Assembly (NCBI RefSeq): GCF_000271485.2
Contig: NZ_AKVN02000001.1
Location: forward strand, 3,435,501-3,499,500
DNA: 64,000 bases
Reading direction: 5' to 3'
Source: Pelosinus fermentans DSM 17108
Lineage (GTDB): Bacteria; Bacillota; Negativicutes; DSM-13327
This document shows positions 1 through 8,989 of this stretch, piece after piece. Both the position numbers and the translations under genes were made by a program. Each line of letters starts with the position of its first letter. Position 1 is the first letter of the stretch. Under the pieces are notes generated by a model that worked only from the letters and a program-made list of their open reading frames with translations, was not told the DNA's origin and searched no databases.

Positions 1-492
1 AGCATTGATAATATCCATACATTGTTCTAGATTTCGGACACACCAACGGGAATTTCCGATAGGCTCAAACGCCAATTTCATTTCATACTGAGTGGCGATA
101 TCGGATAACTTTCGCAGTGCTTCAACACTATCGTCAAATATTTCCTTTTCCGTCTTTTGCATCATATCGTCACCCATTGTGGGGACAACAACAATATAAG
201 GATTGCCAATTTTTTGCCCCATCTCACAAGCGAAGGTAAATAGTGCAACTACTTCTTCCCATTGTCGCTCTGTGCGAAAATTAATATCTTCGATAGAATT
301 AAATGCATACGGTTTGACATGACTTGTTTTAAAAAAATTTTGCAATTCTTCGATTGAATGTCGCTGCAAATAATCTTTTAGCATATCCAGCCTAATTTCG
401 ATATAACTATAATGATACTTTTCACAAAGCAGTAAGTCTTTTTCCAATGTAGAATTTTCTTTGCAGGTAGCTTCATTTATACCGAGTTTCAT
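1..492 (-). CDS. iolI: IolI-like inosose isomerase / sugar phosphate isomerase-epimerase (3' end outside window)
   Basis: This is the first 164 codons of a TIM-barrel sugar isomerase/epimerase; the rest lies beyond the left edge. It starts at ATG 492 with GGAGGA about 8 bases upstream. The N terminus (MKLGINEAT, then LCEKYHYSYIEIR near residue 25) and the segments KPYAFNSIED, IVVVPTMGDD and KLAFEPIGN resemble Bacillus IolI, which interconverts keto-inositols. It is the last visible gene of the minus-strand inositol operon, just downstream of the IolT-like transporter. Family membership is clear. The inosose substrate is inferred from similarity and from the neighbours. No frame break is seen in the visible part. 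Confidence 0.72.
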   Translation of the reverse strand, partial: MKLGINEATCKENSTLEKDLLLCEKYHYSYIEIRLDMLKDYLQRHSIEELQNFFKTSHVKPYAFNSIEDINFRTERQWEEVVALFTFACEMGQKIGNPYIVVVPTMGDDMMQKTEKEIFDDSVEALRKLSDIATQYEMKLAFEPIGNSRWCVRNLEQCMDIINA

Positions 493-545
493 AGCTATTT
501 TCCTCCTCCTAACTGTATTAAAATTTGCTTTTTTACTCCAATTCT

Positions 546-2021
546 CTACAATAATTTTCTACAATCAATATTTTTGTAATCTCGGAAACATTGTTCCAAT
601 TGTTCAAGAGAACGTCCCTTTGTTTCGGGAAGCCATTTAGCAACAAATATGATAGCCATTAATCCGCCAAAGGCAAATGTAAAGAAGGTCTGTGACAAAC
701 CAATGCTACTCAATAAAACAGGAAAACCTAATCCGACAGTAAAATTAGCTATCCATGAAAAAAACACTACCGTACCCATTCCCAGCCCCCGTAGACGCAA
801 GGGAAATATTTCCGACATAATAAGCCAGGTAACAGGCGCGCTGCATCCTTGCTGAAAGGCCATAAAGGTAACTGTCATCGAAAGAATAAGATAAGGAAAA
901 TAAGATTGATCAGATAATGTCATTGAAAAAATGCCAATGAGACATTGTGTAATAGTCGTCATTGTAAGCCCTATGAGGAAAATTTTTCGTCGACCGAGTC
1001 TTCCCAATAACCACATACCCACTAAAGTCGCCGTTACTGAAATAGCACCATTTGCTGTATTGGCAATCAAAGCTGCCTGCATAGTAAAGCCAGCCTCTTT
1101 CAGAATTTGCGTTCCATAATAATTAATAGCATTTACACCCGTAATTTGTTGAACAATTCCAACTCCAATTCCAATAAATAAAAGCCGACGAATCCAAGGT
1201 GTTACAGCAAACTCCTTTGCACTTGCTTTTTCTAAATGCGCTTCAGCATCAGAAAGATCTTTAATCTCCTTTAATTCAACAACTGCACACGCTTCATCCC
1301 GTACGCGTTTTAATACATTTAAAGCCTCGCTGATCTTTCCTTTTGATACCAGCCAACGCGGACTCTCTGGCATTGCAAGCATACCCACCCACAAAATCAC
1401 AGCGGGTATCGTAGCAATAGACAACATATAGCGCCAAATATGACTGGTTGATCCAAAAAGATTCCCCAGAATCGCATTCATAAGAAAGGCTAAAAATTGT
1501 CCTGTTACGATCATCAATTCATTTTGTGTAACCACGCGACCACGATCTTCCGCTGGAGACATTTCTGCTAAGTATGTTGGCACTGTAACAGACGCACCAC
1601 CTACAGCCAAACCAAGTAAAAAACGAAACCCAATCATGACATCCGAATTTGGAGCTAACGCACAGCCGACTGTCGCAAAGAAAAATACGATAGCCAGATA
1701 AAGAATATTTTTTCTCCGACCATATTTATCGGATAGACGCCCCCCCATTACAGCTCCAATAGCCGCTCCAAAAAGAAGAGAGCTTGCCACAAGCCCTTCC
1801 ATAAAGGGATTAAGATTTAATTGATCCGGGCGTGCCATATATAGCAAAGCACCATTAACAACACCTGTATCATACCCAAAGAGCAATCCTCCGAATGTCG
1901 ATATAAGTGTTATAATCCTTAAATTTGATTTTGGTGTGGGTTTATTTTTATTTAATGTTTGATCTGTTGGTTGTAACGCTATCTCTTCTTTTGTATTTTG
2001 ATTATCCATGAGCTTTATCAT
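546..2021 (-). CDS. iolT: MFS sugar porter, IolT-like myo-inositol:H+ symporter
   Basis: A 12-segment inner-membrane sugar porter of the major facilitator superfamily. Family signatures are present: GGLLFGYDTGVVNGALLYM near residue 44, GGRLSDKYGRRK near 93, MPESPRWLVSKG near 217, QQITGVNAINYYG near 290 and LPETKGRSLEQLE near 465. The whole length matches my memory of Bacillus subtilis IolT closely, so inositol uptake is the best call. The start is ambiguous: an AAGGGG motif abuts ATG 2021, while a second in-frame ATG at 2009 lies 12 bases after it. It sits between the IolO-like and IolI-like genes in the same orientation, consistent with one catabolic operon. Confidence 0.88.
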   Translation of the reverse strand: MIKLMDNQNTKEEIALQPTDQTLNKNKPTPKSNLRIITLISTFGGLLFGYDTGVVNGALLYMARPDQLNLNPFMEGLVASSLLFGAAIGAVMGGRLSDKYGRRKNILYLAIVFFFATVGCALAPNSDVMIGFRFLLGLAVGGASVTVPTYLAEMSPAEDRGRVVTQNELMIVTGQFLAFLMNAILGNLFGSTSHIWRYMLSIATIPAVILWVGMLAMPESPRWLVSKGKISEALNVLKRVRDEACAVVELKEIKDLSDAEAHLEKASAKEFAVTPWIRRLLFIGIGVGIVQQITGVNAINYYGTQILKEAGFTMQAALIANTANGAISVTATLVGMWLLGRLGRRKIFLIGLTMTTITQCLIGIFSMTLSDQSYFPYLILSMTVTFMAFQQGCSAPVTWLIMSEIFPLRLRGLGMGTVVFFSWIANFTVGLGFPVLLSSIGLSQTFFTFAFGGLMAIIFVAKWLPETKGRSLEQLEQCFRDYKNIDCRKLL

Positions 2022-2138
2022 CCCCTTCTACTACTTGATAAAACTTGACCTAGCGGTCATTTTTTTTGCATTGTAATCAGCTATGTTGTCATCCTATTCT
2101 GAATATTTTAAATGATTTTTTTAAAAAATTATATAAAG

Positions 2139-2960
2139 TCATTCTTTAAATAATTTTTTTAAAAAAACAGAGGCTTTTTCTGCCGCAGTCTGCCCATCCG
2201 GCTCTGGCAGGCATTCTACGGATAAATACCCCTCATAACCGATTTCGTCTAATGTTTTTAAAATCCTCTGAAAATCAAACTGCCCACTTCCGGGATAACG
2301 CCGCGAATTATCAGCAAAATGCATATAACCGAGCTTTCCTTTACACCTTTGAATTGCAGTGACCGGATCACATTCGTCAATCCCCATATGGAAGGTATCC
2401 AAATGCACATAGCAGTTGTCTATTTTATAGTGTTCTAAAAAACCCATTGTTTCTTCAGCCGTTGTGAATACATTAACCTCATAGCGGTTAATGACTTCAA
2501 GATTTAATTTCACATTACGCTCTGCTCCATAATCCACAAGTTCCCTCAAATGCTTTGCCAATCTATCCATATATTTGTCACGTTTACCGCCAGGTGGAAT
2601 ATTACCTTTGACCCAGCCAACCACAAGATCAGCATGAAGTTTTTGTGCCATATCAATATACTGTTTCATACCTTCCATCGCAGCTTTGGTAATATAAGGA
2701 GCATCGTCAATCAAATTGCAGCGACCTTCCGTGTTCAGTCGCCCTGTAATAACCATACAAATTTTTGTGCCGCACTCCTTTACGGTTTGTGCAATTGCAG
2801 AATAATTTAAATCTGCGGTTTCTCTGGTATGTACTTCAATCGCATCATAGCCTAAACGAGCTGCCTCTCGTAGATTGTTGCAAATATCACCCTGTAGTAA
2901 AATCGGCGCAGTATTCGGTGCTTCGTCAGCAGAAGATACCGCAAGTTTCCACTGTTTCAA
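2139..2960 (-). CDS. iolO: IolO-like sugar epimerase (TIM barrel), probable 5-keto-L-gluconate epimerase
   Basis: A 273-residue xylose-isomerase-like TIM barrel. The best start is TTG 2960, preceded by a GGGGGG ribosome binding site 6 bases away; an upstream in-frame start at 3023 has no such site. Visible motifs are LREAARLGYDAIEVH near residue 30, VVGWVKGNIPPGG near 115, KLNLEVINRYEVN near 153, HLDTFHMGIDE near 186, MHFADNSRRYPGSGQFDF near 211 and LSVECLPEPDG near 245. The E, D, H and E metal/acid positions of this fold are in place. It resembles T. maritima TM0416 (IolO), which epimerises 5-keto-L-gluconate to D-tagaturonate. The function is inferred from that likeness and from the IolM/IolN-like neighbours. 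Confidence 0.7.
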   Translation of the reverse strand: MKQWKLAVSSADEAPNTAPILLQGDICNNLREAARLGYDAIEVHTRETADLNYSAIAQTVKECGTKICMVITGRLNTEGRCNLIDDAPYITKAAMEGMKQYIDMAQKLHADLVVGWVKGNIPPGGKRDKYMDRLAKHLRELVDYGAERNVKLNLEVINRYEVNVFTTAEETMGFLEHYKIDNCYVHLDTFHMGIDECDPVTAIQRCKGKLGYMHFADNSRRYPGSGQFDFQRILKTLDEIGYEGYLSVECLPEPDGQTAAEKASVFLKKLFKE

Positions 2961-3086
2961 CCTTATCCCCCCCTTCTTTAAACGTTGATTGCTTGAGTAG
3001 TCAGAAAGAGTGAAGCATAACACTCACCCTTTCCAATTTCATACTCAAATTTTGTATTTGTAGAAAATCAGGTAAAGTAGATACCT

Positions 3087-4160
3087 TTAATCTTTAAAGG
3101 TCAGCATAACTTTGCGGGCGATATCTTTATGGTGGCAGGCAAGATCCATAGCCTTATCCAGCTCAAAGAAATCATAGTGATGAGAATTCAAGGCGGCAAA
3201 ATCATATTTGTCTTTAATACGTGACATAAAGCGAATTGTTCTAGGGAACCATTTATTCGTACCGCCGGAACCAGAAAGACGGAGAGTTTTCCAGATGGTT
3301 TTGCCGATTTCTACGGGAACTTTGCGCCCAATAGAATGTCCTACTACACCAACGCGGGCAGAATGACCAGCGATATCGAACAATGAGGCAATACCGATGT
3401 CATTACCGGAACATTCAATAACTACGGAGGGACCGCGTCCATTGGTCAATTCTTTTAATTTTTCTTCTACATTGCAAGTAATCGGATCTACCACATGATT
3501 TGCGCCATAATTCAAGATATTCTGACGTCTTTTTTCCAAAGGATCAATGGCGATAACATTAGCACCAGAAGCCGCACAAACCATTGCCGCACACATACCA
3601 ATCGGTCCTGCACCGATGATGGCAATATCATCGGAAGCATCGGGACTGCAATCATTGCCCCATACACCCCAATAACCGACATTAAAAGTTTCCACCCAAG
3701 CTCCTAATTCATAACTCCAATCATCAGGAATTACATGGGTATATTGTTCTTCCAAAATCATATATTCACCCCAACCACCGGGGGAATCCGGACGAAAACC
3801 AAGTTCGCGCATATTCAGGCAGGCAGAAGGCATTTTGCCGTCTTTACAATTTGCACAATTGTTACAAGGCAGTACGCAGTCACCAACAACTTTATTGCCC
3901 ACCTCTACTGAAGTTACAGCGCTGCCGATTTCTACAGCTTGTCCTGCCCATTCATGACCAGGCACATATGGCGCTATATCGTAACGCCCTTCAGCGGATT
4001 CACCTTCATAGCATTCAACATCGGAACCACATATACCGCAAGCTTTAAGTTTTATCAGCACCTGATAAGGTTGCAGCGGCGGCAATTCCAATTCCTCAAT
4101 TCTTAAATCTTTAGGACCATACATAAACGCAGCTTTACATTTTGTTGGACGGTTTTTCAT
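3087..4160 (-). CDS. Zinc-dependent medium-chain alcohol dehydrogenase
   Basis: A 357-residue cytosolic Zn/NAD(P) dehydrogenase. The catalytic-zinc region CGICGSDVECYEG (near residue 41) and GHEWAG (near 69) is present. The structural-zinc cysteines follow as CNNCANCKDGKMPSAC (near 98), then a Rossmann motif IGAGPIG (near 180). The start has AAGGAG 8-9 bases upstream. It lies between the IolN-like and IolO-like genes in the inositol operon, so it probably oxidises or reduces an inositol-derived intermediate such as an inosose, 5-ketogluconate or tagaturonate. It is clearly a different paralogue from the dehydrogenase at the head of the operon. The exact substrate cannot be told from sequence. 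Confidence 0.8.
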   Translation of the reverse strand: MKNRPTKCKAAFMYGPKDLRIEELELPPLQPYQVLIKLKACGICGSDVECYEGESAEGRYDIAPYVPGHEWAGQAVEIGSAVTSVEVGNKVVGDCVLPCNNCANCKDGKMPSACLNMRELGFRPDSPGGWGEYMILEEQYTHVIPDDWSYELGAWVETFNVGYWGVWGNDCSPDASDDIAIIGAGPIGMCAAMVCAASGANVIAIDPLEKRRQNILNYGANHVVDPITCNVEEKLKELTNGRGPSVVIECSGNDIGIASLFDIAGHSARVGVVGHSIGRKVPVEIGKTIWKTLRLSGSGGTNKWFPRTIRFMSRIKDKYDFAALNSHHYDFFELDKAMDLACHHKDIARKVMLTFKD

Positions 4161-4245
4161 TCTTCCTATCTCCTTTTTTTATTCTTAATATAGAATGCTA
4201 TTGAGCGATTCTAACTACCTAACTACTAAACGGAAAAGCCAAGTG

Positions 4246-5205
4246 TCAATAGGTCAACGTATAAATATGGCGACCGCCGTTAGTCGGTCCTTTGATAACA
4301 GCTTCGATGTCTTCCCGGTTGCGTTGGGTCATTTTTTCAATAGGTGGAAGCTCACCAGCTGGATATTTTTCTATAATATCATTAACTAATTTCTCCAAAT
4401 AGTTTAATGTTCTTTCCACACCAACTCGTGCTTTTTCAGCATCTGCTAAGGTAGGATCACCGATTATCCCTTCTGGCGTGCAGATACACTCCATACCAAC
4501 CGAACCGAAAGCATTGTACCACTTGATCGGACCTACGCCGCGTTCGGCCGAGTTGTTGATATGTCCCGGCGGCAGCATGGGCGCTGCTTTGGTTGCAACA
4601 GCATATTCTTGTTTGCAAAGCTCAGGGAATAATGCCAAGGACCATGATTGTTCCACCTCATCAGCGTGGATAAACGGTGTATCGTAAGGGCCGCCGTTTT
4701 CTTTGATATCAAGTTGTTCTTTTGCACAATTCCAGAAATGAACATATAAAACAATGCCGGGAACTTGAAATTTCTTACCAAACTTATGGATTGCCAATGG
4801 AATTACATAATCCTGTCCATGCCCGTTGACAACAATCATCTTCCGAAAACCAGTATTCCAGAATCCAGCGAATACATAGCAAAGATAGTCTGCCAGTGTT
4901 TCTTCCGGTATCATGATAGTGCCAGGCATTCCCAAATGATGATAGGGATGCGAGCCGTACCAGATTGGCTGCGCTACCGTGCAGCCAGTTGCTTTTGCCA
5001 CTTGTTCACAAAGGCGAGTATCAAGATACGTGTCTTCACCGTAAGGGGAGTTCGGTCCATGATTTTCCGTGGAACCGACGGGAATTAAAATGACGTCATT
5101 CTTTTTGAGTCTCTCCGCCACCTCCCTGTTCGTCATATTCTGATAATAGATTCCGTTATCGGCTTCCATATTGCCGCCTTTTGCGGGAATTTGCCATTTT
5201 GACAT
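4246..5205 (-). CDS. iolN: IolN-like creatininase-family hydrolase (3-dehydro-scyllo-inosose hydrolase)
   Basis: A 319-residue metal-dependent hydrolase of the creatininase family. The metal-binding pattern is visible: VGSTENHGPNSPYGEDT near residue 42 (E, H, D ligands), VNGHGQD near 125 and the acidic HADEVEQSW segment near 180. The start follows AGGAGG by 9 bases. In T. maritima the family member IolN (TM0413) opens the ring of diketo-inositol to give 5-keto-L-gluconate. Adjacency to IolM-like and IolO-like genes supports the same role here. Other creatininase-family members act on creatinine or on peptide precursors, and nothing nearby fits those alternatives. Confidence 0.78.
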   Translation of the reverse strand: MSKWQIPAKGGNMEADNGIYYQNMTNREVAERLKKNDVILIPVGSTENHGPNSPYGEDTYLDTRLCEQVAKATGCTVAQPIWYGSHPYHHLGMPGTIMIPEETLADYLCYVFAGFWNTGFRKMIVVNGHGQDYVIPLAIHKFGKKFQVPGIVLYVHFWNCAKEQLDIKENGGPYDTPFIHADEVEQSWSLALFPELCKQEYAVATKAAPMLPPGHINNSAERGVGPIKWYNAFGSVGMECICTPEGIIGDPTLADAEKARVGVERTLNYLEKLVNDIIEKYPAGELPPIEKMTQRNREDIEAVIKGPTNGGRHIYTLTY

Positions 5206-5235
5206 TGTTACATTCCTCCTAAATTATAGTAATTT

Positions 5236-6408
5236 TCAGCTTCGTTTTTCATATGCTGTTGAAACCAGAACCTTTCCAGCAGTAATCTTCATTCCTTCTT
5301 CAATCTCTTCCAGCGGATAGCGTCCCGTGACCATTTTACGCATATCAATACGACCTGACGCCATTAATGCAATAACATCTGGATAAATCCCCTGACCGGA
5401 TTGTCCGTTAGAGCCGCTGATGCTAGCTGCATTCCATTGCCAGTTAAAAATATCAACTGGTGTAAGACCAATGGTATGCCCAATTTGAATGGTTTTGCCA
5501 CCGATGGCTAGTGACTTACCCATCACCGGATAGGTAAATTTCGTTGCGCCCGCACATTCGGCAAACAGCGAAATCCCAACTCCATTGGTAAGTTCCATGA
5601 GCATTTGTGCCTGATCGTCCGGCGATTTAAAATCTAGCGGATTGTAGACTGCGTCGGCACCACATTGTTTAGCCAATTCTACCCTTTCAGGAACGCTTTC
5701 AAAGCAAATCAATTTTGCCGCACCTGCTGTTTTCATCAGTGAAATTGCAGCAAGCCCAATTGGACCTGCACCAAACACCACCACATGCCCGCCAGGTCGA
5801 ACACCACCACCGCGTACAAACAAGCCATTATATGCGACGCCTGTTGGTTCAATCAGCGCCCCTAACTCTAACGCCGTCATTTTATCGCCATAATAATTGA
5901 CAATATCATTGAGCGGATAACAATATTTTGTTCTTACAGCAGCATACTCGGCAAACCCACCATCATAGGTAAGTCCTGGTTCCTCTAAATCCTTACATTG
6001 ATTGAACATCCCGCGGCGGCAAGCGTCGCATTCGCCACACCAATGCATGGATTCCACACCGACTAAATCGCCCACTTTTAATTTTTTGACCTTTTTACCA
6101 ACTTCAACGATTTCTCCCGAGAATTCATGTCCCGTGATAATCGGATACTTAGAATGTCCGTCATATTTGGAATAGCCGTTCTCATCCTGGCGCAGAAGAT
6201 GTGCATCCGTGCCACAGATACCTGCTGCTCCAACTTTAATTAATACTTGATCGTCGTCGTATTTGGGTATGGGACGGTTAACTACGGATCCTTTAATATT
6301 CTTCCAAATGGAATTGCCCCTCAGTGCCCGCTTAGTGCTCAGCTCACGCTCGGACAACTGGTATCCCTCCTTGGGAGCCCAGTCTGCTTCAACATAAAAA
6401 GCTCTCAT
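5236..6408 (-). CDS. iolM: IolM-like zinc dehydrogenase (scyllo-inosose 3-dehydrogenase)
   Basis: A 390-residue medium-chain zinc dehydrogenase and the first gene of the inositol operon. The chosen start is ATG 6408, because GGGGG lies 6-7 bases upstream; an earlier ATG at 6426 precedes that ribosome binding site. It carries CGTDAHLLRQDENGY near residue 66, GHEFSGEIVEVG near 91, structural-zinc cysteines CGECDACRRGMFNQC near 120 and the Rossmann motif FGAGPIG near 210. The long N-terminal extension before the GroES-like domain (about 50 residues, with ADWAPKEGY) is also found in T. maritima IolM (TM0412). That enzyme oxidises 2-keto-myo-inositol to the diketo compound cleaved by IolN. Confidence 0.75.
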   Translation of the reverse strand: MRAFYVEADWAPKEGYQLSERELSTKRALRGNSIWKNIKGSVVNRPIPKYDDDQVLIKVGAAGICGTDAHLLRQDENGYSKYDGHSKYPIITGHEFSGEIVEVGKKVKKLKVGDLVGVESMHWCGECDACRRGMFNQCKDLEEPGLTYDGGFAEYAAVRTKYCYPLNDIVNYYGDKMTALELGALIEPTGVAYNGLFVRGGGVRPGGHVVVFGAGPIGLAAISLMKTAGAAKLICFESVPERVELAKQCGADAVYNPLDFKSPDDQAQMLMELTNGVGISLFAECAGATKFTYPVMGKSLAIGGKTIQIGHTIGLTPVDIFNWQWNAASISGSNGQSGQGIYPDVIALMASGRIDMRKMVTGRYPLEEIEEGMKITAGKVLVSTAYEKRS

Positions 6409-6426
6409 TTTTGTCCCCCTTTTCAT

Positions 6427-6605
6427 ATCCGATTTACACCTTAATCATAAATTTATTCTGCATTTCTTTCTATATAATTCTTGTTTTTCTTATAATTCTT
6501 ACAATTCAGCTTTGTTTATAATATAGTAAAAAATTCAGTTAATTTATTGCTACAGTTTTTGTAATTTCTATACAATCTTGCTATTTATATTTTTATACTG
6601 TAAAC
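6427..6605 (-). promoter_or_regulatory. Leader region of the inositol operon, repeat copy A
   Basis: Copy A of a leader repeat. Its core at 6561-6604 contains the + strand blocks TTTCTATACAATCTTGC and TTTTTATACTGTAAA. The operon-proximal part at 6430-6500 closely matches the leader of the sugar ABC operon near 14637-14720, with shared blocks such as TTCTATATAATT and TTCTTATAATTCTT. A TATGAT -10-like hexamer is visible on the minus strand just upstream of the operon, without a good -35. That pattern suggests activator-dependent transcription. The regulator is not known; the AraC-type gene at 15033 is a candidate. Confidence 0.6.
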
Positions 6606-6665
6606 TGGTTGGCACAATCTGTTAACTCAAGGCAAATAGTAAAAAAGTTATTCTGTTTATATGAT

Positions 6666-6785
6666 TCTTGTTTTCCTATAACTCTTATTATACAAGTTTA
6701 TCTGAAATGCACTTGAAAATTCAGCCACTTTTGTTTCTACCGTTTCTACACAATCTTGCGATTTATATTTTATACTGTAAATTTT
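6666..6785 (-). repeat. Leader repeat copy B
   Basis: Second copy of the leader repeat, about 180 bp from copy A. The core at 6741-6781 reads GTTTCTACACAATCTTGC followed by a TTTATATTTTATACTGTAA-like stretch. The preceding half keeps the CTTGTTTTCCTATAA block seen in the other copies. Confidence 0.65.
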
Positions 6786-6844
6786 GCAATCATAATTCGT
6801 TTGTACAAGTCAAGCTGCAAAAAAATTTCCATCCTATCAATTAT

Positions 6845-6970
6845 TGTTTTTGTTATAATTGTTGTAATTCTTATAATTGGAATTTACTTGAAATATGCTA
6901 AATCTTTCAGCTACTTTTGCTTCTATAGTTTCTATATAATCTTGTGATTTATATTTTTACGCTGTAAAAT
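6845..6970 (-). repeat. Leader repeat copy C
   Basis: Third copy, about 187 bp from copy B. The core at 6928-6968 keeps GTTTCTATATAATCTTG and TTTTTACGCTGTAAA. The three copies together fill the AT-rich gap between the inositol operon and the chemoreceptor gene. No protein-coding gene is convincing in the gap. Confidence 0.65.
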
Positions 6971-7007
6971 TCGTAGTTAAAACCTAGTTATTCAAGCCAA
7001 TCAAGAG

Positions 7008-7044
7008 AGGCATTGCAAAACCCTAACTTGGTTTTGCAATGCCT
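7008..7044. terminator. Inverted repeat, probable terminator after chemoreceptor gene
   Basis: A 15-bp perfect inverted repeat (arms 7008-7022 and 7030-7044, 7-base loop) centred on GGCATTGCAAAACC. It lies just downstream of the minus-strand chemoreceptor and its remnant. A T-rich tail is clearer on the + side, so it may act in both directions. Confidence 0.7.
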
Positions 7045-7061
7045 TCTTTGTTTGACGCTCG

Positions 7062-7191
7062 CTATAATAATTCTACTCTACACCTAAACTTATGAGTTGA
7101 AAAATGTAATTCATCAGCCAATTTTGCCAGTTCATTGCTTGCTGACAACATTTCATCCATGGTAGATGCTTGTTCTTCACTAAAGAACTGA
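7062..7191 (-). pseudogene. Remnant of a second chemoreceptor C terminus
   Basis: Directly after the stop codon of the complete chemoreceptor, another frame reads SEEQASTMDEMLSASNELAK followed by LADELHFSTHKF and a stop at 7062. This mirrors the end of chemoreceptor signalling domains ([20 protein letters not shown] in the intact neighbour). It has no start and no signalling domain upstream. It therefore looks like the decayed tail of a duplicated or recombined chemoreceptor gene. Confidence 0.65.
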
Positions 7192-8913
7192 TCAAATGGA
7201 AAACTTTCTAATTGCCGCTTGAAGTTCCTCTGCCATTTTGGATAACGCTTGGCTAGATGAGGCGATTTCTTCTATAGCTGCCGATTGCTCTTCTGTCGCC
7301 GCTGATACAGTCTGTGCCTGCCCAGCACTATTCCGACTTTCCTTGTCAATTTCCTTCACAGCACTTACAACCTGTTGACTGCCATGATGTACCTCATTTA
7401 TGGTAGCAGATATTTGATGAATTTGTTCGGATATTTCTCGAATCATTTTGAGTATTTCGCGAAAACTTCTTCCAGCCACATCTACGACATCTGTACCTAT
7501 ATCAACTTCTTTTTTGCTCTCTTTCATAAAAGCAACCGCATTATTGGTTTTCTGTTGAACTTCACCAATTAAGTTAGCAATTTGTTTTGCTGCTCCATTT
7601 GATTGTTCAGCCAGTTCACGAACTTCATCTGCAACAACTGCAAACCCCCTTCCGATTTCTCCTGCTCTTGCCGCCTCAATTGCCGCATTTAATGCCAAAA
7701 GGTTTGTTTGCCCAGCAATATTCGATATAGCCCCAACAATCTGACCAATTTGTTTTGATTTTTCCTCTAATTCGCCGATTACATTAGCGGTGGCATTAGT
7801 TTTTTGCTCAATAACGCTCATTTGATTTATCACTTGCTCTACTGCTTGTCCACCGTCATTTGCCACCTTTTCTGTTCTTTTTGCTGAATCGGATACTGTC
7901 ATAGCACTTTCAGTAACTTGATTAATCTTATTAGACATTTGTCCGACAATTTCCGTTGTAGAATTCACCAGACTCTGCTGTTTTTCCGCTCCTTGTGCTA
8001 CTTCCGTAATCGAACCGGCAACTTGGTTGGCAACCTGAGCGGATTGTTCTGCACTTGCGGTAAGTTCTTCAGAAGAAGCAGATACCGTCTCTATCGATTG
8101 AGTGACTTGCCTTACTAATTCGCGTAAATTTTTAGCCATATCATTAAAAGCCTTACTTATTTGACCGATCTCATCTTTTGAAATTGCATTGAATTCCTTA
8201 ACTGCTAAATTACCGGCAGAGATTTTTTGTACCTCCAGAATCATAGCTTTAAGTGGATTAACAATTAACTTGGCAGTAAAACTCCCCAATACAGAAGCAA
8301 CCAAAACCGAAAATACTGTAATAATTAGCATGATATGATTGGCAAATTCACTGACCTCTTTAGCTTCTTCTTCATTATAGTAAACTAAATCAGATAGTAA
8401 AATATTTACCGCACTAATATGTGGCGAAGCATTTCTGATAGAAGTAATGTAAGCTTCATTCAGTTGCTGTTCAGATAGCAATTTTACTATTGTCTCCCAG
8501 TTGGTTTTATAAATTTGCAGTTCCTCTTTGGCCCTATTATATTTCTCAGCCTCATATTCACTCATATTCTTTTTTTCGTATTTTTCTAATAAGAGATCGG
8601 CATCATTTATTCTCTGCGTCATTTCTAACTGTAAATTAAAAGCACGAGCTTTACTTGTATTAGGATGGATAATCTCCATATTTAGTGCTTCCACCGCTCG
8701 CAAATCACTTCGCACTTCGTTTAGCCAGACTACTGGAAGCAATTGTTCTTGATATAGGTCATTCATACCGTAATAAGCTACACAACCAACCACCATCAGT
8801 AATAATACCATTACTGACACAAGCCCGATAATTTTAACCTTTGTTGGCAGATCTTGGAACCATTGTAAATTGGTGTTGACTACTTGTTTTACTTTGGAAC
8901 TATGTAAATGCAT
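7192..8913 (-). CDS. Methyl-accepting chemotaxis protein
   Basis: A 573-residue chemoreceptor. The layout is a short cytoplasmic N terminus, TM1 (about residues 27-48), a periplasmic four-helix-bundle-type sensor (about 50-190), TM2 (about 192-212), HAMP (about 213-265) and a long coiled-coil signalling domain. The conserved hairpin tip reads [19 protein letters not shown] and continues [13 protein letters not shown]. It probably couples ligand sensing to CheW/CheA, which are not in the window. It lies 76 bp downstream of a sugar-binding lipoprotein gene in the same orientation, so it may detect that protein in its loaded form. That link is inference. AAAGGAG precedes the ATG start. Confidence 0.93.
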   Translation of the reverse strand: MHLHSSKVKQVVNTNLQWFQDLPTKVKIIGLVSVMVLLLMVVGCVAYYGMNDLYQEQLLPVVWLNEVRSDLRAVEALNMEIIHPNTSKARAFNLQLEMTQRINDADLLLEKYEKKNMSEYEAEKYNRAKEELQIYKTNWETIVKLLSEQQLNEAYITSIRNASPHISAVNILLSDLVYYNEEEAKEVSEFANHIMLIITVFSVLVASVLGSFTAKLIVNPLKAMILEVQKISAGNLAVKEFNAISKDEIGQISKAFNDMAKNLRELVRQVTQSIETVSASSEELTASAEQSAQVANQVAGSITEVAQGAEKQQSLVNSTTEIVGQMSNKINQVTESAMTVSDSAKRTEKVANDGGQAVEQVINQMSVIEQKTNATANVIGELEEKSKQIGQIVGAISNIAGQTNLLALNAAIEAARAGEIGRGFAVVADEVRELAEQSNGAAKQIANLIGEVQQKTNNAVAFMKESKKEVDIGTDVVDVAGRSFREILKMIREISEQIHQISATINEVHHGSQQVVSAVKEIDKESRNSAGQAQTVSAATEEQSAAIEEIASSSQALSKMAEELQAAIRKFSI

Positions 8914-8989
8914 CAGAGCAAACTCCTTTTTTTCCTATTGGATTATAAATAAATATGTATACATCTTAAATAGACAAAGGTACTAATGA

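Noticed and set aside
6601-6625. TTGGCACAATCTG as a possible -24/-12 promoter in the inositol leader
   Set aside because: The -12 GC dinucleotide is missing at the required spacing, and it faces away from the inositol operon.
6668-6947. Two overlapping short plus-strand open frames
   Set aside because: They lie within the leader repeats, are low-complexity and Phe/Ile/Tyr/Cys-rich, and show no start signal.
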